Of a stretch of DNA of 44,473 nt, positions 1-5,567 are shown piece after piece. The notes under the pieces are model-generated. The model was not told where the DNA came from and did not search any database. It saw only the letters and a program-made list of their open reading frames with translations. The DNA lies in NCBI GenBank assembly GCA_028748975.1, contig JAQTPI010000008.1:1-44473 (forward strand), read 5' to 3'. How positions within the stretch are numbered: the first letter of the stretch is position 1; each line of letters starts with the position of its first letter. The stretch comes from Patescibacteria group bacterium. Its GTDB lineage: Bacteria; Patescibacteriota; Patescibacteriia; UBA2196. Position numbers and translations under genes: made by a program.

Positions 1-325
1 GATCAATGAAAAGCGGCTGCTGGCCCTTATTGCCGGTTGATAATTTCACGGCAAAATCATAAGCGACTTTATTAAAAAGATATTTGACCGCGTTTTTATA
101 AGCAACGGCGGTGGTGGTCTTAAGAGTGGCTTTGATACCATCCCAAACTTTCTGTAAAATAGTTTGTTTCTCTGTGGAAACGGAATTTAGTTCTGTGGTA
201 GGTACGGGAATAGGAGTAATTACTACTTGTGCTAATGTTTTTTCTGGTATAACCAAAACCGGCGCGACGATTAGTAGTGCTAGGGAAAGCGCGATGACTA
301 AAATTAAAATATTTTTCTTTAGCAT
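1..325 (-). CDS. Secreted or membrane-anchored protein, 3' end outside the window
   Basis: An open frame starts with ATG at 325 and runs off the left edge (about 108 codons visible). Residues 1-35 form a classic signal or anchor segment: lysines at positions 3-4, then a long Leu/Ile/Val/Ala stretch ending near a possible cleavage site (LAQ). The following part is polar and Thr-rich, then has a VWDGIKATLK-like amphipathic stretch and a GNKGQQPLF segment. I do not recognise a named family. It lies 24 bases downstream of the thrombospondin-repeat protein on the same strand, so the two are probably co-transcribed. No Shine-Dalgarno sequence precedes it. Function unknown; cell-surface location is inferred. 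Confidence 0.7.
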   Translation of the reverse strand, partial: MLKKNILILVIALSLALLIVAPVLVIPEKTLAQVVITPIPVPTTELNSVSTEKQTILQKVWDGIKATLKTTTAVAYKNAVKYLFNKVAYDFAVKLSTGNKGQQPLFID

Positions 326-349
326 GAGGAATTTAATTTTTATTGAAAA

Positions 350-1108
350 TTATTTTAATGATTCCAAAAATATCGCCATCAATTGTTCGTCGGTAATTTG
401 ATCCAATTGTGCCTGCGTCATTTTACCGGATTCCAAAAGCAATTGGCGCACCTCGGCTGGCGTAAGTTGTTTTAATTGATTTTTTTGTTCCTCGGTCAAT
501 TCGGTGGAAGTGGTGGTTTCAGTTGGCGCGGTTGGTTCGGTGTTTAAATTTTCCGCGCCGGTTGGCAATTCAACGGTTGTTTGAGTTTCGGCTGGCGTTT
601 CTAAATTACGGCAATCACGACCGGCGGGGCAAAGCGGGTCATGGCCGCTGTCAATTTCTTGTTTGTCGCTGTAGCCATCGGAATCGGTGTCGGCCAAATA
701 GGGTGAGGTTTTATAGGTGTAGGTTTCATCATAATCCGAAAGGCCATCCTCGTCTGTGTCGGTGCTTTTCAAAGCCGCGATTTCCCCAGTAGAAAGAGTT
801 TCTGTTTCGGTATTTTGATTATTAATAACAGTGGGTGTCTCGGCCACGCCGGAAAAAGGATTTTTGATGCTGTTGGACAAACTGACAAAACCAAAAAGCA
901 AAGTGCCAAAGCCCAAAATTGCGAAGACAACCAAAACTAGACGGGGTGAGATGTTTTTTGGCTTCTCCGTTTCATTATTATTTATCTTATTATCATATAT
1001 TATATCATTTTCAACCGTGTTTTCCAAAGCAAAACCTCCGCCATTGCTGGCTTCGTTTTCTATATCCTCACCAAGATTATTTTGATTAGGATCTGGTGGA
1101 TAATTCAT
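350..1108 (-). CDS. Membrane-anchored thrombospondin type 3 repeat (calcium-binding) protein
   Basis: 252 aa. An acidic, Asn-rich N-terminal part (1-52) is followed by one transmembrane helix (about 56-77). Two acidic repeats follow at about 114-155, with DTDEDGLSDYDE and DTDSDGYSDKQE loops typical of thrombospondin type 3 calcium-binding repeats. Then come a CPAGRDC motif, a Thr/Glu-rich linker and an amphipathic C-terminus (LTPAEVRQLLLESGK). The topology suggests a short cytoplasmic tail and a calcium-binding extracellular part, as in many CPR surface proteins. A TATAAT box preceded by TGC lies 7 bases before the ATG, so the transcript is probably leaderless. Exact role unknown. Confidence 0.8.
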   Translation of the reverse strand: MNYPPDPNQNNLGEDIENEASNGGGFALENTVENDIIYDNKINNNETEKPKNISPRLVLVVFAILGFGTLLFGFVSLSNSIKNPFSGVAETPTVINNQNTETETLSTGEIAALKSTDTDEDGLSDYDETYTYKTSPYLADTDSDGYSDKQEIDSGHDPLCPAGRDCRNLETPAETQTTVELPTGAENLNTEPTAPTETTTSTELTEEQKNQLKQLTPAEVRQLLLESGKMTQAQLDQITDEQLMAIFLESLK

Positions 1109-1115
1109 TAACTAT

Positions 1116-1121
1116 ATTATA
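1116..1121 (-). promoter_or_regulatory. -10 box (TGC TATAAT), probably leaderless transcript
   Basis: On the minus strand TGC-TATAAT ends 7 bases before the ATG at 1108. Transcription would start at or next to the start codon. No clear -35 hexamer is visible. Confidence 0.6.
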
Positions 1122-1174
1122 GCACAAATGACTTACTACCAACAACTTACAACTGACAACAAATTACTCATAAC

Positions 1175-1531
1175 TTACGATTTAAGCTTACGGCTTAGAC
1201 CACCCAATTGATTTTTTATATTTTCAGCCTTGTTATAAAATTTTCTATAATTTTCACCATCAATAAGCTTATTATCTAAGGCAATATCTAGCCCGGCGAC
1301 TACTTCATAAATAGAAGCAATGGCAATCATTAAAAATCTATTAAAATCATTATCGGAACCACGCCCCGACCCTTCAGCTAAATTTAGTAAAATAGAAACA
1401 GCAGCTCTTCTTATTTGAGAAGCTAAATCATATTGAAATGGATGTGGAAATTTTCCTGTATCAATAAAAATTTCCTTAATAAAAAGTCTAATATCTTGGT
1501 AAACTGGAAAATTTTGAAAACGAAAAGGCAT
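1175..1531 (-). CDS. Four-helix bundle protein (23S rRNA intervening-sequence protein family)
   Basis: 118 aa, the usual length for this family. The sequence is largely helical and carries the hallmark central motif (ILLNLAEGSGRGS), an N-terminal FQNFPVYQDIRLF segment and a C-terminal helix with YRKFYNKAENIKNQL. Family members are small helical-bundle proteins often found in CPR genomes; their biochemical role is not established. It starts 6 bases after the end of rsmA, with no Shine-Dalgarno sequence, so it is probably read through from rsmA. A second family member lies at 29355-29741, also directly behind an RNA-modifying enzyme gene (rlmN). Confidence 0.85.
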   Translation of the reverse strand: MPFRFQNFPVYQDIRLFIKEIFIDTGKFPHPFQYDLASQIRRAAVSILLNLAEGSGRGSDNDFNRFLMIAIASIYEVVAGLDIALDNKLIDGENYRKFYNKAENIKNQLGGLSRKLKS

Positions 1532-1537
1532 GGGTTG

Positions 1538-2506
1538 TTAGTTGTTAGTTGTTAGTTGTTTGTATAACTTTATCCAGTCGCTTACTGCAAGTTCCTGCGC
1601 TCTAACTTTCTCATCCAAACCAGCGCTTTTCAGTGCCGCCACCACTTCGGCCATGGGCTTTTGCAATCCCCCGCTTAAATTATTCTTAAGCATCTTTCTT
1701 TTGGCGGAAAAACCGAATTTTATCAGACGGATAAAATCTTTTTCGTTAAAGTCGTCCCCCTCTCCTTTATAAGGAGAGGGTTGGGGTGAGGTCGTAGTTT
1801 TGGGTTTTGTTGATTGTGTTTTGAGTTTTAATTTTATCACCGCGCTGTCCACGTCCGGCGCCGGATAGAATTTATCTCTTTTGACTTCAAACAAAAACTC
1901 GCAATCGGCATGAAGCTGGCACATCACAGAAAGTACGCTCATCTGCCCGGGCTTAGCGCAAATCCGCTCACCCACTTCTTTTTGCACCATCACAACCATC
2001 AGCTCCGGTTTATTTTTTTCTTCCATTAAAAATTTCCAAAGCACTGGCGAAGTAATTTGATATGGAAGATTTGAAATTATTTTATAGTTCGTCATTCCGA
2101 GATCCGATGATAATCGGGCCGATGAAATCTTGTCGCTTAAAGATCCCATCGCTCTCCGCCCACTGGCGGATCGCTCGGAATGACGAAAAAAAGAAAGTTT
2201 TAAAATATCTTCATTAATAATTTTGAGTTTATTGTTTATTGTTAATTGTTTGTTGCTAATTGAAAGATATTCCGCCAGCCGCCTGTCTTTTTCCACTACT
2301 ACTACTTTGTTAGCCCATTTTACCAGCTCGCTAGTCAGCACACCAAACCCCGGCCCGATTTCCAAAACCGTATCGCTATTTTTGAGTTCCGCCGCGTCGG
2401 CCATTTTTTTTACCACGTTTTCATCCAATAAAAAATTCTGGCCCATGTTTTTACTGGGATGCAGGCCGAGTTTATTACATAAGTTTTTTATTTCATTGAT
2501 TTGCAT
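1538..2506 (-). CDS. rsmA: 16S rRNA (adenine1518/1519-N6)-dimethyltransferase RsmA (KsgA), with in-frame repeat insertions
   Basis: 322 aa. It dimethylates two adjacent adenines in the 3' hairpin of 16S rRNA during 30S maturation, using S-adenosylmethionine. Visible motifs: the N-terminal MGQNFLLDENVV, the SAM-binding loop VLEIGPGFGVLTSEL (about 47-61), an acidic VVVVEKD strand, and the catalytic NLPYQITSPVL (about 146-156). Two stretches do not belong to the family: residues about 108-139 (HSERSASGRRAMGSL...LGMTN), encoded by a 94-base palindromic repeat, and about 238-251 (TTSPQPSPYKGEGD), encoded by a second repeat type. The C-terminus (KQLTTNN) comes from a tandem TTGTTAG run. There is no Shine-Dalgarno sequence. 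The first insertion falls between motif III and the catalytic NLPY, probably in a surface loop. Confidence 0.93.
   Translation of the reverse strand: MQINEIKNLCNKLGLHPSKNMGQNFLLDENVVKKMADAAELKNSDTVLEIGPGFGVLTSELVKWANKVVVVEKDRRLAEYLSISNKQLTINNKLKIINEDILKLSFFRHSERSASGRRAMGSLSDKISSARLSSDLGMTNYKIISNLPYQITSPVLWKFLMEEKNKPELMVVMVQKEVGERICAKPGQMSVLSVMCQLHADCEFLFEVKRDKFYPAPDVDSAVIKLKLKTQSTKPKTTTSPQPSPYKGEGDDFNEKDFIRLIKFGFSAKRKMLKNNLSGGLQKPMAEVVAALKSAGLDEKVRAQELAVSDWIKLYKQLTTNN
1757..1795. repeat. CTCTCC/GGAGAG hairpin repeat inside rsmA
   Basis: A CCCTCTCCTTTATAAGGAGAGGG-type inverted repeat flanked by GTCC and GGGGTGAGG. The same unit occurs between genes at 5416-5471 and 28396-28467. Here it is read in frame as SPQPSPYKGEGD. 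Confidence 0.8.
2091..2184. repeat. 94-base palindromic repeat (GTCATTCCGA...TCGGAATGAC) inside rsmA
   Basis: Terminal inverted repeats GTCATTCCGA and TCGGAATGAC bound an element with inner motifs ATAATCGGGCC and CCCACTGGCGG. It shares ends with intergenic copies at 8724-8802, 10074-10188 and 18021-18083. It is open in the rsmA frame. Confidence 0.85.
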
Positions 2507-2632
2507 AAGTCTGTTATACTTAAATTATACTTGAATCTGACTTTTTATGGAAATTTTAGACATTAATATGTGAACTAATTTTTTATCAACTTAGCCGACT
2601 GGATCCCGGCTGTTGTTCTGCCGATAGCGACC

Positions 2633-2854
2633 TTGGCACAACTTATAAAAATAGTTAAAGCCAAAGAAGTGGAGGGAATAAGCTTATTCACCTGGCTGAT
2701 GTTTGGATTAGCCAACACCGGCTTATATTTTTTCACGGAAAAATATTTCGCTTTACAATCTTTGTTGGGTTTACTTTTAACCGCTGTTTTAGATTTCAGT
2801 ATTGTTGTTTTAATACTGCACTATAGGAAACATATCAACAACCACTCAAATTAA
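2633..2854 (+). CDS. SemiSWEET/PQ-loop-like small membrane protein, N-terminus uncertain or damaged
   Basis: From the TTG at 2633 the frame gives 73 aa. It can be extended upstream in frame to 2579 (giving LADWIPAVVLPIAT), but no good start codon exists there: the in-frame GTG at 2570 hits TAA at 2576, and an ATG at 2547 lies in another frame and stops at TGA. The sequence fits the MtN3/SemiSWEET pattern: helix, TLAQLIKIVKAKEVEGISLFTW loop region, then two more helices. The usual PQ pair is AQ here. SemiSWEETs are sugar-transporting dimers of three-helix units. The missing start suggests either a non-standard start or a decayed copy. No Shine-Dalgarno sequence. Confidence 0.5.
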   Translation: MAQLIKIVKAKEVEGISLFTWLMFGLANTGLYFFTEKYFALQSLLGLLLTAVLDFSIVVLILHYRKHINNHSN

Positions 2855-2886
2855 ATCTTTTATAAGTATTTTTCTATTTTTTATTC

Positions 2887-2918
2887 TGTAAATACCTCAC
2901 GATCGTGAGGTATTTACA
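2887..2918. repeat. Perfect 32-base palindrome, ACGATCGT centre (downstream copy)
   Basis: Each arm reads TGTAAATACCTCACGA, with no loop, centred between 2902 and 2903. The same sequence occurs at 3508-3547 on the other side of the PaaX/Cas2-like gene. It sits just past that gene's stop and also downstream of the + strand SemiSWEET-like frame. Confidence 0.95.
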
Positions 2919-2959
2919 AAGTTTATTAATTCAAATTTTTAATTTTCTAAAAATCTTAC

Positions 2960-3490
2960 TCATTTTAATCCAAAAAGATCTTTCAGTCTTTTCTCACTGC
3001 TAATATGCTTGGCTTCAACATATTCAAACCAATCGCCTTCCCGAAAACCAGGGATAATTTCATATAAATCATCAATAATATCATAGGGAGTAATCCAGAC
3101 GCTCTTTTGGAGTTTGATAAAACCAAGATTCAATAAACTTTGGCGCATATTATCTCGGAAACGACGCTTATTTTCGGGAATATCAAAAATCAAGATACGC
3201 CACTGGCCATCCCATTTTTGTTTTTTGATTTTTGTTTTGATTAATAACTTGGTCACTATTTTTTTACCCTTTTTGGTAAGATAAATAAATTTATTATTAT
3301 TTTTTTCCTTAACAACAATGTGTTTTGATTTTTGTAAATTATAAAATGAATTATAAAAACCTTTAGGCGCGCCGCCATATAGAAATTTCTTAAATTCTTT
3401 AAAATCAAAAACGGCTTTAATTAAAAGGTTGTTGGAATCTATAAAACATTCTAAAAGGTATTTGGACGCATTTGATAATCCTCTTTTCAT
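2960..3490 (-). CDS. PaaX/Cas2-like protein: N-terminal winged helix plus Cas2-type ferredoxin fold
   Basis: 176 aa. Residues about 1-85 look like a winged helix-turn-helix (KYLLECFIDS..., then a FIYLTKKGKKIV wing). Residues about 92-176 match the PaaX C-terminal/Cas2-like fold: WDGQWRILIFDIPENKRR, FRDNMRQSLLNLGF, LQKSVWITPYD. The Asp in IFDIP corresponds to the acidic residue at the end of Cas2 strand 1. Such proteins are often annotated Cas2 in CPR genomes, but no cas1 or repeat array is present here, so an adaptation role is unlikely. The gene is bracketed by two large palindromes (2887-2918 and 3508-3547). Autoregulation, or processing of these hairpins, is inference. No Shine-Dalgarno sequence. 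DNA- or RNA-binding is likely; nuclease activity is unproven. Confidence 0.8.
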   Translation of the reverse strand: MKRGLSNASKYLLECFIDSNNLLIKAVFDFKEFKKFLYGGAPKGFYNSFYNLQKSKHIVVKEKNNNKFIYLTKKGKKIVTKLLIKTKIKKQKWDGQWRILIFDIPENKRRFRDNMRQSLLNLGFIKLQKSVWITPYDIIDDLYEIIPGFREGDWFEYVEAKHISSEKRLKDLFGLK

Positions 3491-3507
3491 ATATTTTTGT
3501 AATTTTA

Positions 3508-3547
3508 TTTCTGTAAATACCTCACGATCGTGAGGTATTTACAGAAA
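3508..3547. repeat. Perfect 40-base palindrome, ACGATCGT centre (upstream copy)
   Basis: Extends the 2887-2918 palindrome by four pairs (TTTC/GAAA). Its near edge is 17 bases upstream of the PaaX/Cas2-like start codon, where it could act as an operator or form a 5' hairpin in the mRNA. Confidence 0.95.
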
Positions 3548-3582
3548 ATATTAAAAATTTACTTTTTAAATTTTCATTTAAT

Positions 3583-4782
3583 TTATCTCACGCTTACAAA
3601 TTCCTCTTTGGAAACCAGACTCAAAAGCAAAGACACAGCCGCGGCGCTGACAAAAACATAATTAATGCCAAAATTATAAACAATAATCAGGCCCAAAGCC
3701 AAAGCCGCCACGCGGCCGACATGCAATGACATTTCACGCAAAATAGTGAATTCATCAACATAATGCCCCTGGTCAGCGGCAATTTCATACGCCAAAGCGT
3801 CAAAAGGGGTATAAACCACTACGGCGGAAAAATCATGGTAAACGCCGGCCAAAAAAATGGAGGTCGCCGCGCCGGAAAGCGCTTTGAAAAGCCAGCCAAA
3901 GGCATACAAAATGGAACCAGTGCGGATTAATTTTTTTTTGTCCAGTTTGTCAGTAGCTTCGCCCACGATATAGCGCAAAACGCAAACCACCAAAATTATG
4001 GCGGCGGAAATTAAGCCAACTTTAAGATACTGCCCTTGTAAAACTAAGAAAATAAAAATCGGCCAGACAATCATACTGACAGCATTTTGAAAACCGTTAG
4101 AAAAATAGGCTAAGTTGCTCTTGAAATGTTTTTTATCAAAAAGCTTGGTAAAAGTTTCCAGATAACGAAAACTGAAAACTTCCCTCCCACTCCTGACAAA
4201 AAAGATGGGAAAAACTGACATCAAAATCAGACAAGCCGCCAGAATAAAAAGAACGGAAAAGCCAAATTTAACAATAATGAAAGCGGAAAAAGCCGGCAGG
4301 GCGACGCAAATTAAAGAAATCAAAATGGCGAGGGAAGAAAGCTGACGGCCGCGGTGATGGGTGTCGATGAAACGCGCCAAATCCACATGATAAGGCACCC
4401 AGTAGAAAAGGCGGTGCGTTATTTCGGCAACAATTAAAACAATAATCAAATAAATTTGCGGCCAAGCAGAAGAGCCGGGCGAGAGAAAATAAAAAACCAA
4501 AATATTACCCAGAAGCAAAACCGTGCCAAGAGCCATTAAAATGTGCAGGCTGACCAGGCGCAAAAGTTTGGCCCAGAGCGGTAAAAGCAGAAAATAGAAA
4601 AAACTGATGATTAAATAAATCCAAAGCACGGCGGAAAGCGAGCCCAAAATTTTATAGAGAAAAATGATGCCAAAGATGCCAACGACTTCCAGGCCGATGT
4701 TTTTGATGACTTGATGTAGATATAAATTGCGCAGCTGCGGCGAAAGATTTTCCACTTTTTTTAGTTTGGAGAAAAGAGACAT
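3583..4782 (-). CDS. Major facilitator superfamily (MFS) transporter
   Basis: 399 aa, strongly hydrophobic, with about 11-12 predicted membrane helices spaced as in MFS carriers. Short charged loops and a central cytoplasmic loop (about 195-220, SGREVFSFRYLETFTKLFDKK) separate two six-helix halves. Substrate cannot be read from sequence. The MSLFSKLKKVENLSPQLRNLYL N-terminus precedes the first helix. A TAAAAT box preceded by TGC at 4789-4794 lies six bases before the ATG, suggesting a leaderless transcript. Single gene, separated from the Cas2-like gene by the palindrome. Confidence 0.85.
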   Translation of the reverse strand: MSLFSKLKKVENLSPQLRNLYLHQVIKNIGLEVVGIFGIIFLYKILGSLSAVLWIYLIISFFYFLLLPLWAKLLRLVSLHILMALGTVLLLGNILVFYFLSPGSSAWPQIYLIIVLIVAEITHRLFYWVPYHVDLARFIDTHHRGRQLSSLAILISLICVALPAFSAFIIVKFGFSVLFILAACLILMSVFPIFFVRSGREVFSFRYLETFTKLFDKKHFKSNLAYFSNGFQNAVSMIVWPIFIFLVLQGQYLKVGLISAAIILVVCVLRYIVGEATDKLDKKKLIRTGSILYAFGWLFKALSGAATSIFLAGVYHDFSAVVVYTPFDALAYEIAADQGHYVDEFTILREMSLHVGRVAALALGLIIVYNFGINYVFVSAAAVSLLLSLVSKEEFVSVR

Positions 4783-4788
4783 GTATTA

Positions 4789-4794
4789 ATTTTA
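4789..4794 (-). promoter_or_regulatory. -10 box (TGC TAAAAT) directly before the MFS start
   Basis: TGC-TAAAAT on the minus strand ends six bases from the ATG at 4782, so a leaderless mRNA is expected. The -35 region is poor (T-rich). Confidence 0.5.
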
Positions 4795-4833
4795 GCATAA
4801 AAACATAAAAACATAAAAACAAAATAATAAAAA

Positions 4834-4864
4834 TAAAAAAACTGGCTTGCTTGTCGCAAACCAG
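4834..4864 (-). terminator. Intrinsic terminator of the receiver-like gene
   Basis: CTGGCTTGC and GCAAACCAG pair (one mismatch) around a TTGTC loop. On the minus strand the stem is followed by a T run. Confidence 0.75.
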
Positions 4865-4877
4865 CGGTGACCAAAAT

Positions 4878-5330
4878 TTATTTTGCTGCTAATATTTTTT
4901 TTATAGCTTTGATAAAAACGGTTGTTATCGGTTTTTTTCCGTCACGCTCGGATGAAGTCATAACCTTTTTAACATCAGTAAATTCATTTTTGTATTGTTC
5001 TAATTCTTCTTCTGTGTGTATATCACTAAAAAAAATTACAGGAATGTCTTTAATTTTTTCCTTTTTTCTTTTTGCTCTTAAGAAGCATAATCCTTCGTCC
5101 ATTCCACGTGGTTCCAGGGTTGAATTTAAAATTATCAAATCCGGCAGTGCACGTTTTAATGTTTTTAAACCATCAGGTCCGGTACACGGACCGTCTTTTA
5201 ATCTTTCGTCATCCAAATCGGGGGCGACCGCAAAACCGGCTTTTCTTATTACCTCAGCTAATTCCTGTTGCAAGACATATTCATCACAGACAATTAAGAT
5301 TCTCGGTGCTTTCTTTTCTTTCTTGGTCAT
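4878..5330 (-). CDS. Degenerate response-regulator receiver-like protein
   Basis: 150 aa. The fold pattern is that of a CheY-like receiver: RILIVCDEYVLQQELAEVIRKAGF (strand 1, helix 1), LPDLIILNSTLEP (strand 3), and DIPVIFFSD (strand 4). The usual phosphoacceptor Asp after strand 3 is Asn69, and the acidic pair after strand 1 is shifted (CDE), so phosphorylation is unlikely. It has no output domain. It carries a strong GGGAGG ribosome site seven bases from ATG, its own promoter (5380-5408) and terminator, as do other orphan genes in this window. A second degenerate receiver is at 8897-9349. It may be a protein-interaction module; the partner is unknown. Confidence 0.7.
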   Translation of the reverse strand: MTKKEKKAPRILIVCDEYVLQQELAEVIRKAGFAVAPDLDDERLKDGPCTGPDGLKTLKRALPDLIILNSTLEPRGMDEGLCFLRAKRKKEKIKDIPVIFFSDIHTEEELEQYKNEFTDVKKVMTSSERDGKKPITTVFIKAIKKILAAK

Positions 5331-5379
5331 TTTGCCTCCCTGTTTTTTGATTGTAATTGATTACCCTATTTGTATTCCC

Positions 5380-5408
5380 ATTTTAGCATGGATGAAAAAG
5401 GAAGTCAA
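5380..5408 (-). promoter_or_regulatory. Promoter TTGACT-N17-TAAAAT (extended TGC) for the receiver-like gene
   Basis: The -35 is at 5403-5408 and the -10 at 5380-5385 on the minus strand, with TGC before the -10. Confidence 0.75.
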
Positions 5409-5415
5409 GCGCCAC

Positions 5416-5471
5416 GACCTCACCCCTTCCCTCTCCTTATAAAGGAGAGGGGGGACGTACGCCTATCGGCG
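5416..5471. repeat. Intergenic CTCTCC/GGAGAG hairpin repeat with CGCC/GGCG tail
   Basis: A CCTCTCCTTATAAAGGAGAGG-type hairpin followed by ACGCCTATCGGCGA. The mirror arrangement occurs at 28396-28467 (TCGCCGATAGGCG), and the hairpin alone inside rsmA. Confidence 0.8.
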
Positions 5472-5473
5472 AA

Positions 5474-5510
5474 ATAAAAAGGGCGGTCCGATGGACATCG
5501 GACCGCCCTT
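5474..5510 (-). terminator. leuS terminator (GGTCCGATG/CATCGGACC hairpin)
   Basis: A perfect 15-pair stem with a two-base loop, followed on the minus strand by TTTTTATTT. The same hairpin core ends gyrA (28351-28388) and, with mismatches, rpsA (22118-22150). Confidence 0.85.
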
Positions 5511-5524
5511 ACAAATTTACAAAC

Positions 5525-5561
5525 GAGATCCTTCATCCCGAGTATTCGGGACTCAGGATGA
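5525..5561. repeat. GAGATCCTTCATCCCGAG...GGATGA repeat abutting the leuS stop
   Basis: A short member of the GTCAT/ATGAC palindrome family (TCATCC...GGATGA arms, inner CCCGAGTATTCGGG). It ends seven bases from the leuS stop codon. Confidence 0.75.
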
Positions 5562-5567
5562 AACCAC

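Noticed and set aside
2547-2632. Intact N-terminus of the SemiSWEET-like protein from ATG 2547
   Set aside because: That frame stops at TGA after eight codons and the frame of the conserved part has TAA at 2576.
2960-3490. CRISPR-Cas locus
   Set aside because: Although the protein has a Cas2-like fold, there is no cas1, no effector and no regularly spaced repeat array; the flanking palindromes are only two copies 620 bases apart.
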